DNA of 64,000 nucleotides, from NCBI RefSeq assembly GCF_000150955.2, contig NC_011692.1:310001-374000 (forward strand), written 5' to 3'. Shown in pieces: positions 31,140-43,100 of this stretch. How positions within the stretch are numbered: position 1 is the first letter of the stretch; each line of letters starts with the position of its first letter. The notes below the pieces were generated by a model, which did no database searches, was not told the DNA's origin, and was given only the letters and a program-made list of their open reading frames with translations. This DNA comes from Phaeodactylum tricornutum CCAP 1055/1 (taxonomy: Eukaryota; Bacillariophyta; Bacillariophyceae; Surirellales; Neidiaceae). The position numbers and the translations under genes are program-made.

Positions 31140-32707
31140 ATGCCAAAGCGAAAACAAGCGGGTCTTTCGGTCGTAGAGGTCGGTGTTCCGTCGACACAGA
31201 AGATCCGGGTGGTTCCACTTTACTCAAAGTCTAATTCGCACACGAAAGGAGTCGTTTGGTCCTTGCCGGTAACCCTGGGAAGACGTAATTTGGCAGAAAC
31301 GTGGTGGAACATGTGTCCCAATAGATGCCACGCTGTGGACAAATCATCCACGCCTTGTCGAGATTATTGTTTTCCGGTTCGGCGACGTAGCCATCGCGAA
31401 ATGCTTTCGAAAAGTATGTTAGAGGTCGACGAATAGTTGCACGTAAAAATCATCGCCAAGAATCGCGAGTTAATTCATTGGGAGGGTGAACTAGACAACG
31501 GGTCGTGTCGGCTATCGGTAGGTCCAGTCAACGAGCCAGCTTGGATGATGTTTGGGATCGAACGCCTACGAGCCGTGACACCGGATTCTTCCGTTTGGGA
31601 ACAAGCAAAGGCCACTACCGCCGGCGATCGTAAACGGAGAGTCTTGGAATTGAGCACAACTCCAGAAAGTCAATCGCCTAGCCGGAGAAAGCTGTTTAGC
31701 CTCTCTCTATATAGTCTCAACAGTCTAGAATCGCCGGTGGGTGCACAAACGCACATCTCTCGGTGCGATTCCAAACACAAAATTTTGGCCAGTATAGGGA
31801 CGGAAACGAAATCGATCGTTAATCGGCAAAACGTGCCACAAAGTGAAAAAGATAATGTGTTGCATCTCAATACGACGTCAACAATCGATGTCGAGAAGAA
31901 GACAGTACAAGAAAGCCTGAATGCAAACATAGCATATATCCAACGCATTCCGCAGCTTGAAGCTAGTACCAGCATTTGTGCGAATTCCGAAACTTCACTG
32001 ACAATCCGGAGACCTACAGAATCATGTTTTTTGGTCAACGACAAACAAAACAAAAGCCTCTCGGATGATGCGAACAGTTCGGCGGTCGATTTCGAAGAGG
32101 AAGAGAATGTGAATGTCACACAGATTCCGTTTCACCTCGCGCAAACTCTAGCGACGGGGTCCCCATCCTCAATAGAGTCACAATGCAACTCACCAGTAAG
32201 CCATGGATCTGGCCAGCCGTTAAATATCATGGAGACACCTGGATCAGCAAAGAAAGACAGCGCGTCTCTATTTCGCAGTACGGAGGAAGTTCCTCTGTTA
32301 CTACCAACGCGGCGTTGCCTCCAATTTTCAGCGAGTCAAGAGCAACTGTACGAAGAAACGGTATCAAAAGGGTCACCACGTCATTCGTATATAGAAGNNN
32401 NNNNNNNNNNNNNNNNNNNNNNNNNNNNNNNNNNNNNNNNNNNNNNNCGCAGTCAGCAGTAATAGAAGCGAGGCAGACCGATGTGCAATTATACGGTCAA
32501 AAGCCTGCAACCGCTGATGCTGTTCGCCGCTGTCGAGATTTGAGTTTGCGAGACTGGAAAGCTTTGCAGAAAACGTCACTGCTGGGAAGTTTTCGGCGGT
32601 ACATAGTGGATACTGTCCTGGACAGTAATCCCAAGGAAATAGACGAATCAACTTCGCTTCGGCTTCCGCCAATTTTGGACCCTGATTGTATTCTTAGATC
32701 GGAATAA
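31140..32707 (+). CDS. FHA-like domain protein, interrupted by TAG and assembly gap
   Basis: The frame starts MPKRKQAGLSVVEV at 31140 (an in-frame ATG at 31098 adds 14 residues). Residues about 40-125 resemble an FHA phosphothreonine-binding domain: a strand leading to LPVTLGRRNL, a Cys-rich loop (CPNRCHAV...PCRDYC), and LHVKIIAKNRELIHWEG. An in-frame TAG at 31434-31436 (codon 99) interrupts this, yet the same frame stays open for about 320 more codons up to the N gap at 32398. The middle is Ser/Thr-rich and disordered. After the gap an open frame (32448-32707) ends QKTSLLGSFRRYIVDTVLD...DCILRSE; its phase relative to the first part is unknown. It may be a true nonsense allele, a pseudogene or an assembly error. 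The FHA call is by pattern only. Confidence 0.45.
32398..32447. other. Assembly gap (50 N)
   Basis: Fifty consecutive N. The round length suggests a gap of unknown or nominal size inside the FHA-like gene, so the reading frame across it cannot be judged. Confidence 0.99.
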
Positions 32708-34356
32708 GAGTATGCAGCGATAATCTATGTCTTTTCTCGAAAGCTGTTTATTGCGGAGCTTATATGCACTGCGCACGCATACAATAGGTACACAACGCTG
32801 TCGAATCGTTTTTACTACTAGTTAGTTGTATGCCCTCTGTCACCTTACTCTCGTGACATTCGTGCTTCTAGTGGCTTGCAAAGAAACAGTATATTTTTTC
32901 AGCCTATACTCCTTTGGGTCGAACGAAAAACAAGAGCAAGTCTACGGGGATGACATCTTCCGGACTTCACTTTGCGCTTAGAAAAAGCGAAAGGAAGATG
33001 ACTGTGCGCCACCAGCGCAACTTGGTATGCAAGCTTTTTTCCGAATGGCGTCAAAAGTAATCGTACTCGCGTCTCTCATGCCAGGTGAGCAAACGCTATC
33101 ACGAGTCAATAGGGAGCTCGTTTTTAGTCAACTGTAAGTGTTAGGTCTCAAAGTCGGTAACTTACTGTTAACTGATAGCTTTCGCGGCCTACCCACGGAG
33201 ATCAATCAGAATTCTTCTCAATTGATAGATGGGATCCCAAAGAGATGTGAGCCCTACCGTTTTGTAAGAGTTTCGCAACTCCGTCTTGTTTGAGACAGCC
33301 ACTACTAGGTAGGAGAATTGTTCACAGACTATGTAGTACGCGGAGTTGGCGGCTATGTTTGAATGCAATCCCCAAAGATGACACTTCAGACATCAAAAAG
33401 TGTACGTTTAGGTCCTCTCTACAGATCCATCTTCAAAAGTCCCTCCCGCCTCGATTGTTCGACGAAAATAGAACTGTTTAGTACCTATCCATTGTCTCAG
33501 ACATAAATCTGAAGTTCTTTCACAATTTACGACATTCCTCTTTTACACACCCATTGATGGGCGGACGAGAACGTGATATAAAAAGAACGTCAAATTGTGA
33601 GAGCTATCCTTGCTGGAAATTTTGAAAATTCACATAAAGGTATTTTAGCCTTGCAGATACACATAAAGGGAGGGCGTGGTTCACTTAACAAAAATAGGCG
33701 GAGTACATATTCAATACAGCGTGACATTTAGTAGCCAATCATTGTAAAGAGAGGCTGTGCGATCTCCTACCATTCGCTCGACTCCGAGAGGTTTCATTTC
33801 CCAAAATCCCTTGCAGCAAGGAACGGGTTCATCCTTGTCGTTCGCTTTTCAAGAAGGTAAGTTGACGGTTTCGGCGTTTCCGTCGTCCACTCGCCTTTCT
33901 ATTGCATCGGGTAAGAACAAGGGTGCTGAAAATGATACATCGAAAGCTGTTTTTGCGGAAGAAGCGCGTTGGTGGGACTGCCATGGTCGACGTACGCATG
34001 GGGTCCATGGGGTGCGCCGCTGCCGATGCGTGCGTTTCCTATGTGCTCTTTTTTACTGAGTAAAGGAACCCACTGGGCCCGAATCGTGACATGACTAAAC
34101 TGGTCACGAAATAGCGATGTCTCGCATCATCCTTTGACACGGCAATCTCTGATACTCCGCATAAACGTTCAGGACGAGAAGTAGCTCTGGAGGTTCAAAT
34201 GCGCTCCACGCTGATACAACATGTGCCAGGGATTGTTGCTGGAATGATATCGTCCGTTCGCTCAGTCAAATAGCCCTTTTGTAGCGTCGTCCATTTCGAT
34301 TTGAATGCCGTGGATACTCACGATACAACCCTTGTCTTTTTTCCACCTATTGCGGA
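32708..34356. other. Longest gene-poor stretch, no supported gene
   Basis: 1.65 kb without a convincing gene. The largest open frame (33757-34059, plus strand, 100 codons, MRSPTIRSTPRGF) lacks domain features and ends in an odd Cys/Arg-rich tail. It may instead be 5' UTR or promoter of the zinc-finger gene, or hide small exons. No repeat or RNA gene recognised. Confidence 0.4.
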
Positions 34357-36441
34357 ATGAACTATCGCAGTCTGCCTCATAATCTCGGCTACGCTTGGGA
34401 CTCGGGCACTCTTCACTCTCTGAGAAATATGCTACCAATGCACGTAACGATGTCAAGTCCTCCCAACGATCTGCGTAACGTGTCTGACGATCGCATCAAT
34501 CTTCAAGATATTCGTCATTCCCGTACTGAGCTACGATACGAAACCACGATGGATGGAGATGTTGCATTTGTCCATCCTTCTACTTCCTATGAAGATTCCA
34601 TTGATCGTTCGAAGACGCCAACACATTCTCATTTCAAGCCCCAGGACTGGCAGGCAAGAAGCCCTATTGGTGACTCGAAGGAGAGTGATCACGAACTCCG
34701 TAACCCTTCTTCACCACCCAAAGAGGAGCGTCGTAGACCTCGCCATGAGCGAAATTTATCGGCACAATTTTTTGAATCGACCTCTTTGAGTGACCGCGAG
34801 CCTGACATGTTCAAGGACGAGGGCGACGCCCTGACTGGGCGGAAGCACCGCCGCATGTTCTCCGGGGGTGTCAGTAATCCTCCACAAGCCCATCGACGAA
34901 TGAACTCCATCGGAAACTCGCACGCTGTCCAACGTCAACATCACCATCGAGTCAATAGCGCAGGCTTGGATATTCTGTCTGCAGCTGTAGCTGTCACCAA
35001 GGACGAACTCGAAGGTGCCACAGGAGGCCCTATACCCGTGGCACCGTGGGATCCGCCGCACCAACAAGAGCGACCGTCTATTGGACAAGTATCGACGGGT
35101 TCGTTTGAGCAGCCATATTCCGCTCACCACGTAGGCATGAACCCTCCCCCACAACGACGTGCAGATTCTCACCCACACCGACAACGTTACATGCAACAGC
35201 AGCCACCACCACCATCAAGCGGTCCGTATCATTCCCACTACCAAGGTTATCATCCGCATCATTCCTATCCGTACTACCAGCAGGTTGGATATCCCGCACC
35301 CCCAAACCATTCACCGCCGCCGCACGAATATCCCGAACAATATTCGCAACGCCATGGAATGTACAGAAGCTATCCTTCACAGGAGCCGCACCCGGGCGCA
35401 AATAGATCTAGCCAAGGTCGCAATACTCCACCGACTCCTCCGGAGTGGAGCCGACATTCATCGACTCAGGGATCTCAGACTTTTGTGACAGCCATGGCTG
35501 TAGGGACTGGCAATCGCACGATGCATGCTTCGAGTACGCTCAAAAATGCCGGTACGAATACGGAAGAACGGCCTCCCTCCGAGGTACGGCACCACCGCAA
35601 AATGTCATCCTTAACGAGTCTAGGAACGATCCTTGGTTCATCTGTTTTCCCTGGTAATGCTACGGAGCCAGTCCCGAAGGGACGTCACCATCGTCAGACT
35701 TCTTCAAGTGTCTCGTTCCTCCAAGGCATCGATGTTGGACTAGAAGGCAACGACGCTGTATTTTTGCGAAACCTACAAGCGTCCAACTCGCTAAATCCGC
35801 ATTATGGAACCTCTATTCCGGAGGGACTATCGGATCACGATGACGATCCTGATTCAAAATCTTCTATGCACGGGTCTCGGTTAGCTTCTGGCGGTACAAG
35901 CAAACGAGTTCGTCGCAAATGTACGGTGGCCAACTGTCCGAATCGTGTTGTACAGGGCGGTCGCTGCATAACCCACGGAGCTAAGCGCAAAACCTGCAGA
36001 CACCCGGGCTGTCCCAAGAATGTCAAAAAGGCAGGCCTCTGCAGCACCCATGGCCCCGCCCGGAAAAGGTGTGAGGCTCCGGGATGTGAGAAGGTTGCCG
36101 TGCAGGCAGGAAGATGTATCGCGCACGGTGCAAAAAAGAAGCTTTGCGTTGTAGAGAACTGTACAAAGCAAGCTATCCTATGCGGTATGTGCAAGAAGCA
36201 TCACGATCGGAGCTCAGCCGATGGACGTCGTGGGGACTCGACCGCCGAAAGTGACTCCTCGCAACAGTATTGCCAGGAAGTGCCGCCTGTCCCACGGGTC
36301 AAACCGGGTCACACTCGAGGACTTTCCATTTTTCAAGAAATTTCTGCCGATACTGTTCAGCATATTTTGGAAGACACGACAACCCCGACCGGAACCATTT
36401 CAGCAGAGCAAGAAACTCAGCCCCGATCGTCTGCCTGGTAA
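34357..36441 (+). CDS. Cys/His-repeat (WRKY19-like) zinc-finger protein
   Basis: Single-exon 694-aa protein. Most of it is low complexity: His/Pro/Gln/Tyr-rich between about residues 190 and 350, Ser-rich elsewhere. Near the C-terminus (about 521-625) are four 25-residue repeats with the spacing C-x4-C-x9-C-x2-H: CTVANCPNRVVQGGRCITHG, CRHPGCPKNVKKAGLCSTHG, CEAPGCEKVAVQAGRCIAHG and CVVENCTKQAILCGMCKKHH, joined by basic linkers (AKRKT, PARKR, AKKKL). This is the zinc-binding array seen in proteins annotated as WRKY19-like in stramenopiles and in plant WRKY19; no WRKYGQK core is present. Nuclear nucleic-acid binding is inferred. The start is the first ATG; later in-frame ATGs (MLPMHVTMSS) are possible. 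Confidence 0.75.
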   Translation: MNYRSLPHNLGYAWDSGTLHSLRNMLPMHVTMSSPPNDLRNVSDDRINLQDIRHSRTELRYETTMDGDVAFVHPSTSYEDSIDRSKTPTHSHFKPQDWQARSPIGDSKESDHELRNPSSPPKEERRRPRHERNLSAQFFESTSLSDREPDMFKDEGDALTGRKHRRMFSGGVSNPPQAHRRMNSIGNSHAVQRQHHHRVNSAGLDILSAAVAVTKDELEGATGGPIPVAPWDPPHQQERPSIGQVSTGSFEQPYSAHHVGMNPPPQRRADSHPHRQRYMQQQPPPPSSGPYHSHYQGYHPHHSYPYYQQVGYPAPPNHSPPPHEYPEQYSQRHGMYRSYPSQEPHPGANRSSQGRNTPPTPPEWSRHSSTQGSQTFVTAMAVGTGNRTMHASSTLKNAGTNTEERPPSEVRHHRKMSSLTSLGTILGSSVFPGNATEPVPKGRHHRQTSSSVSFLQGIDVGLEGNDAVFLRNLQASNSLNPHYGTSIPEGLSDHDDDPDSKSSMHGSRLASGGTSKRVRRKCTVANCPNRVVQGGRCITHGAKRKTCRHPGCPKNVKKAGLCSTHGPARKRCEAPGCEKVAVQAGRCIAHGAKKKLCVVENCTKQAILCGMCKKHHDRSSADGRRGDSTAESDSSQQYCQEVPPVPRVKPGHTRGLSIFQEISADTVQHILEDTTTPTGTISAEQETQPRSSAW

Positions 36442-36646
36442 AACGCTGACTTTGTCAGCGACACACTTGTATTTTATGGCGTGACAAGCAACGCAAGTTC
36501 CGACGTGGCTTAATGAGGACGTTGGGATAAGTATCCGAGCAACCCTACTTTCAAATTTGACACACGGTCTCGCTAGCAATTTTCCCTCTCCTATTCCTAT
36601 CTGAAGTATTCAAATAATTCAAAAGTGACTTGTGTTTTTGACTAGT

Positions 36647-38757
36647 CTAGAGCAGAGATTCACTTTCAGCGAGCCTATCTAATGCCTCCTTTTCAGTGGT
36701 TTTCCCCCTCAGTAAGTTGTCCACGGCATCGTTTGCCTCGATCCGAACTTTGGCAAAAACTTCGGTAGCAACATCGCTGCTCAGGAAATGATACTTGTCG
36801 TGCCGCAGCCGTTGGTGCACAATCCTGTACGCGAACGCGGCGCATCGCGCATTATCAAAGACTCCAATATAGCGTGATCGACCGTTGAAGTAGAGCTGAG
36901 CTTGCCACTTTCCTGAGGGGCGCATCGTAACGCCCCGCGGCAGCGTGGATATGTCGGTCAAATCGATTTCACCCATGTCTACATCCATGACGGGACGCCT
37001 CGCGATGTTTCTGCTATCTTTCTTGACGGGTAATTTCTCAGCCCGCGGAACCCTTTTCTGGAATTCGAGTCTGGGTCGAACACGGGGTTCACGTTGTCCA
37101 CTTTTTTGGCGGGGCGGCTTTGATTTGACTGTTTTGTTGTCCTTGTGTTTCGCTTGTTTGGCAGCATCCTTCGTAGCCGCGGTGCCTCTCCTAGTGTATG
37201 TTTTCCTTGGTTTCCGTTCCGGCACGACGTCCGAATCAACTTTTGTTGGTCCTTCGCGCAACGGCTCTTCCTGAGCAACGCCGTCCAGCCAGATGCCGTG
37301 ACCAATGGTATCATCCTCCGGAATCACGGGCAAGTACGGTGGGCCGTATACTGCACAGTTAGGGACTGCACCAGTGTAAACCCCGGTAGAGTAATCTTCG
37401 GAAAAGACCGGCGTAGTATACAGATGATGAAAGGTCGCGTAGTTTTGATTGAGGCGTCGTGCTTTCTTTCGTCGGCGACTTTTCGTCTTGGCCGCGGCTG
37501 TGGATTCGTGGAGGGCGTCGGCTATGATGGCGTTTAACGACGTCACATCGGCAGACCCCTCCGGCAGAACCAAGGGTGGCGGGGGCATCGCTTCCTTAAC
37601 GCAAGCCACCGTGTTAGTCTCGTCTTTTTTCCTGGTATATTTTTTCTTTTTCGGTTCTGGCTCTCCCGTCGATTGTTCGTGGACCGGTACGGCGGAGATC
37701 GTGGCGGCAACCACGCTAGGAGGGATAGGGTCGTCTTTCCGTTGGGGAGTGGGTGTGTGGCGGACTCGATGTGCCATTCCGCCCCGGGTGTCGGAGGCGG
37801 ATTCCGATTCGGACTCTTTTTTCTTGCGTCGCTCGCGCTTGCTGGGTTTGATAGAGGGTGCACGGGGCTGATTGGTTTCGTCCAAATCCCCCTGTCGGTC
37901 CCGGTGAAAATCGGGATGATGGAAACTGCCTCTATTCCTGCGGGGCAAAATGAGTAGAGATACGAAACCATTGACAATGACGGTGTGAGTGTGTGTGTAT
38001 GTATGTGAGCAAAGTTGGATTGAGTGTAAAATACGGTTTGGTTCGTGGGGTGAAACACGGGAATCCAATCCGAGCAGGGCTCTGACACTATTGTACTACT
38101 TACGGACCGGGCTTCTTTTGTTTGCGAAAGCCGTAGACGTTCAATTGTCGCCGAAGGGAATCAAAATTCCCGTCTGTGAAGCAGGACAACGAGTGTGAGT
38201 GATTCGTGGGACCGTGAGTAGAACGGAATGCATTGTCGGGGGTCGATTGCGGCGTCCCGGTACGTACGGAGAAAGTATTTGGCCAGTATTTGACTCACGT
38301 CGGCACTGCGTTCCTGATGAATGAAGAATCCGGAACCATCCCTGGTCCAGTGGACCAAGTCTGGTCGGGTTAAGCTAACTTCGCGAACCATGGTATCCAG
38401 AAAGAGTCCAAAATTACATCGACACGATTGAGGCAATTTCTTGGATCCCACCGTACTGGGCGAGGCGGTGGACGAGGCGGTCCCCTCCTTGGAGGTTCTA
38501 GGACGACCACGCCGTTTTTTGTCCGACATTGATACGGTGCCGCCTGTAGTAGTATTAGTGGTAGTAATAGTAGTACTGGATCTGGTAGTAGTCGAAGTCC
38601 GCGACGCCGAGAACAAGGGTTGGTTTCGGAGTGTGTCGGACGCGTCGTCACGACGAGGCTCGTGCGATGATGGTGGAACGCGCCACGGAGTCCACGCTCC
38701 CGGAGCGAAGGCGTTCCGGACATGCGACGGATTGTTGTTGTGATTGTGGTTGTCCAT
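36647..38757 (-). CDS. Chimeric transcription factor: AT-hook + HSF DBD + AP2
   Basis: Three exons: 38268-38757, 38104-38173, 36647-37937; GT-AG introns of 94 and 166 bp, phases 1 and 2; 616 aa. The start at 38757 gives MDNHNHNNNPSHV. Residues 80-89 contain KRRGRPR, an AT-hook core. Residues about 115-205 form a heat-shock-factor DNA-binding domain: FLDTMVREV, VHWTRDGSGFFIHQ, ILAKYFL-HGNFDSLRRQLNVYGFRK (joined across intron 1) and, across intron 2, SFHHPDFHRD, the usual end of the HSF domain. The same exon continues in frame through a Lys/Arg/Pro-rich region to an AP2/ERF domain at about 521-575: RGVTMRPSGKWQAQLYFNG, RYIGVFDNARCAAFAYRIV. Nuclear DNA binding is expected. Because exon 3 carries both the HSF end and the AP2 domain, the fusion does not depend on the gene model. 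Confidence 0.88.
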
Positions 38758-40104
38758 TGAGAGACGCAAGCGGACGGACGAGAGTGCCTCTAGGTTTTTG
38801 TAGACGAGACGCCAGGAAGCGCGGGTTGGTCGACCGGTGGGCAACGGGGATCGAAGGAGGGACAAGTGAATGCAATGCACGTTGTCTGTTTTTGGAGGAT
38901 ATGTAAAAAGGGGGTTGTCGGTTTGTGTGGGTGTGACGAAGACAGGGGTAGGGTAAATGGGTAAGAGGGGGGCTTTCCAAGAGCTGCGAGTCGATTGATT
39001 TGGAACTGCACTACCAACCCTTCCACAGTAGTATGAACAGTCCCTGTAGGGTAACTTGTGCATCCACTTCTGAATAGGCCAGGATGGAATGCACAGGGTC
39101 TCGATTCGTTCTCAGACAGTCACAGTCACACAGTCAGCCCGTCTGACGTCTATTACTATACATAGAAGTCGTCTGTACTTTTACAAAAAACCTACCGTCC
39201 TTCAACCGGGGCCGGGGCCGGCCATGGTGGACACACACACACACGCGCAGACTCGGACGATTGTACACCAAGACTCTCGACCAAACCCCCGCAAGTTGGA
39301 ACGGAACGTACGGAAACCGGGCTCGAGGCGCTTCCGACCATGAGAATGGATTTCCACGTACGAGCTGGTACAAAAGCCACGAACGCTGCCACCCACCCCG
39401 CAAAAATGTTGACACATTGTCACTGAATGCATTATTGAATGTGTGTAAGTGTGTGTGTGTGTGTGGGACCGTAGGTTCCCCAACGCAATCCAATACATAC
39501 ACGCAATTCAATAACAACATAGAAAGACACTTTTCTTAGTCAGCAACGACCTCCCCCCTCTTGTTGGGTAGTAGAGAGACCTATTTGTAGGTGACGGTGA
39601 GTACCCAGAGCTGTGTGTGTATGTGCTGTGCACGACCGTTCTCTGGGACCGATCCCAACCCAATGATGTGACCAAAGGTGGACGGAACCGTGTTAGGGTG
39701 GAAGTTCAGCGAAGGTGGGGGAGGGATGGGGTGGATTCGGTTGAGATTCAGCCCAGCAAGTGACACTACATTCTGTAGGATCAGTCAGGGCGGGCTACGA
39801 CGCTTTGTGATGCTGGGGAACGGCCAATTGAATTGCCACGCATGGTATCCGTCCTGTGGGGAACTCGAACTCTTTTTGTATTCCGACCGCGTTCACGCAC
39901 GGTGTTCACTAATCAATTCCTCCGTCGTTCCACCACCGAGATACCCCGCGTGTACTTTGTAAATTTGTTCCGGTATTTTGAATTACGCCATTTTTTCTCT
40001 CACACACGCACACTTGCTCGTATCCGTCCGTTCAAACTCTTTCGTCTTGTGTATTCTCCCCACCCCAGCCCGAACAGCGACAATCACGTCCCACCGCCAC
40101 GACT
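38758..40104. promoter_or_regulatory. Divergent intergenic region, HSF-AP2 and CHD genes
   Basis: 1.35 kb between divergent starts; presumably both promoters. It holds dinucleotide repeats: (AC)7 at 39231-39244 and a TG run at about 39449-39465. Open frames on both strands here are fragmentary and shaped by these repeats. No coding sequence supported. Confidence 0.5.
39231..39244 (+). repeat. (AC)n microsatellite
   Basis: Seven AC units in a row. A complementary TG-rich run lies about 200 bp downstream (39449-39465). Confidence 0.9.
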
Positions 40105-43100
40105 ATGAATCCCGAAACGGGAGGCTCCAGCGACCCCGTCCTGGGGCACGTGCCCCGTAAGAAACTGCCACCGGTGCCCCACGCTCTGACTGCAGCTACG
40201 ACCACTCCAAATAACGCCACGGCCGGAGTGCGCATTGCACCGTTGCTGTCGGCGCCGATTCCTCGTCGTACCGACTTGCCGCTTCCGGCACGATCCCACC
40301 CGCACCCCACACCAGCATACTACCGACCATCCCACACCGACTCGTACCCTCCTTCCCACGATCGCGTCCGGATCAAAAAGAAACCCAAACGAATCGGACC
40401 TCCCGCCGTCCAGATTATTCGGGAAGATCCTTTGATTGTCAAGGTGCGGCTCGCGGGGGTGCCCTTGACGGAAGGCATACCCCGACACCGCGCTAGTCTC
40501 CGCGCACCCAAACGATCCCGACCCGCGTACCAGGAATTGGCCGACACGGATGACGACGACTTTCTCACCGAAGAAGAAATGATTTTGCCCCCGAAAAAGG
40601 TCGAAGCCGCCGACGGCACTGTTGTCGCACCAGAAGTTCACCCCATCGACGCGCCTCTACCGGGGGTCCTCCACACACTCTGGTACAGCCGGGAAGTCTT
40701 TCTCAACGTCTTTGTCCTGGAAAAGATTTGTGGTTGGAAGTCCCGGGCCCGGCTCGAGCTCATCGATCCGGAAGGGACGGTCGTGACATTGACCCGGCCG
40801 GAAGCCGCCTCGTATCAGCAAAAGGCGTTACAGGACGTTGCGTTTTGGAAGGACCCACGGGCCCGCACGGAAGTATCCCGGATACGCCCCACGGCTTGTC
40901 CCGTAGTACTAGCCATGGCCGCGCAAGTTGAAGCCGCCAAGGCTGCCCAAGCAACGGCATCGCAACTACCGGCGACCGACGGCATTCGTCTCCCTCCAAT
41001 CGTACCCAAATACCGTCTCCGCACCGCCCCGGACAATGCACGTGAGGAGCTACTGTTGGTCAAATGGCGGGGTCGTTCCTATTTGCACTGTGCCTGGGAA
41101 CGGCCCGTGGACGTGCAAAACGCCGAACACAACGTTACTGCACGCAACAAAATCAAACGATTCTACCAGGCTCAAGAACTCGCCTTTGGTCCGTCCTGGA
41201 AGCAGGTACTGGAAGAAGAACGAGCAACGGCGGCCAAAATTCACGCGCACGGACAATCCGCGGGTATAGAGGAAGATCCCGAAGCCGACCAAGGGGAAGA
41301 ACACTTTGCGCCGCAGTGTTTGGAGGTGGAACGGATTTTGGCCTGTGACGAGAACGATATGAATCTACAGGTACTGGCCAAGCAGCGAGCCTTGAATCTA
41401 CGGGCGGAACAAGACGACTTGCGACGAAAGGAAACGGAGAATCAGAAATCAACCGCCAGCGATACTGTTGGTGCCGAAGACAGCACGCCAGTGGCAAAGG
41501 TAAACAAACTGGTGGGAGGATTGATTGATGTCGCAAATATGGAACCGGCATGGGATCCCGAAGACAACGTTCGTTACGTCGTCAAATGGAAAGCGTTACC
41601 GTACGCCGAAATTACGTGGGAATACTGGAGAGACATCAAGCAAGATGCCGTAGACCAAGCCGAGGATTTTTGGTATCGACAACGTCCCCCGGACCTGGAT
41701 CAAGTACGAGCCCTCGAAAGTCGTCCGCATCCGCACATTCGAGATTTTCGTAAATTACAAGAGACACCGGTGTTTGGGATTTCGAGTCGTGATCGACCGG
41801 TGGCAAACTTGGGCGACGATACAATTTCGCAATCGAACAACGATGACGACGATGGGGATACGTTCAAGGGATTTCATTTGCGGAGTTATCAGTTGGAAGG
41901 TGTCAACTGGCTTCTGTTCAATTGGTGGAACAAGCGCTCGTGCATACTGGCTGACGAAATGGGGTTGGGGAAAACAATTCAGTCAGCGGCCTTTCTAAGA
42001 GGGCTTCAATCATTGCCGGCAACACAAGTACAGGGTCCCTTCCTGATTGTGGCGCCGCTGTCTCTGGTAAATCAGTGGCAGTCCGAGTTGCGTTCTTGGG
42101 CACCGGATATGAACGTTGTTTTGTACCACGGTTCGGCGGACGCTCGAGACTTTTTAGTGCAGCAAGAGTTCTACTATACGGATCAGTTTGTACCCAAGCC
42201 CACAGCGGTCAAATTGAAGAAGCTGAACGTTACCAAGTTCAGCGTTCTCATCACCACCTACGAAGTCGCACTTAAAGACGTGGCCGTAATTTCAAAAATT
42301 CGGTGGCGGGTATTGATTGTCGATGAAGCGCACCGACTCAAGAATTCGAAAGCACGACTGTTTGAAGAGTTGGCAATGGTGCCTCGAGAGCATTGCGTTC
42401 TGCTAACGGGCACACCGATCGCGAACGCCACCGAAGAGTTGTGGGCACTTTTGCACTTTGCAAACCCGTCCGTCTTTGACGACAAGGACTCCTTCCTGGA
42501 GAAGTTTGGGGAGATGACGGATGCGGCTCAAGTAAACGAGCTGCACAATTTGCTCAAGCCGTATCTTCTTCGTCGCGTCAAAGAGGATGTTGAAAAGTCT
42601 TTGCCTCCGAAAGAAGAAACAATCTTGGAGGTATCGTTGACCCCCATTCAGAAGACTTTCTACAAGGCTATTTACGAGCGCAACACTTCCTTCCTTTTCA
42701 AGGGAACGAAGCCCAGTAATGCACCCAGTCTCATGAATGTTATGATGGAGCTACGAAAGTGTTGCAATCACCCTTACCTTGTGAAGGGCGCCGAGGATAG
42801 AATTTTGAACGAAGCTGCCGCAAAAGTGCAAAAGATGATTGACAAGAATGGGAATGAAGTCCCCATCGACTACGGAAGCCTGTTTGGCGAGCAGCTGGTC
42901 AAGTCATCGGGTAAGATGGTGTTAATGGAAAAGCTCCTCCAAAAGCTTTTTGATGGCGGTCACAAAGTTCTGGTCTTCAGCCAGATGGTCCGCGTATTGG
43001 ACTTACTTGAAGAGCTTCTTAAACTGAAAAGGTACAAATACGAACGGTTGGACGGCTCCACGACATCTTCTGCACGTCTTTCTGCGGTGGATCGCTTCAA

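Noticed and set aside
31388-31436. Possible short intron that would remove the TAG in the FHA-like gene
   Set aside because: The nearest GT...TAG choices are only 23-59 bp; the 23-bp one is too short, the 50-bp one breaks the frame, and the frame-keeping one has a poor donor. Not impossible, but not supported.
33757-34059. 100-codon plus-strand frame in the gene-poor stretch
   Set aside because: No domain, no homology-like pattern, unusual Cys/Arg/His tail; left uncalled.
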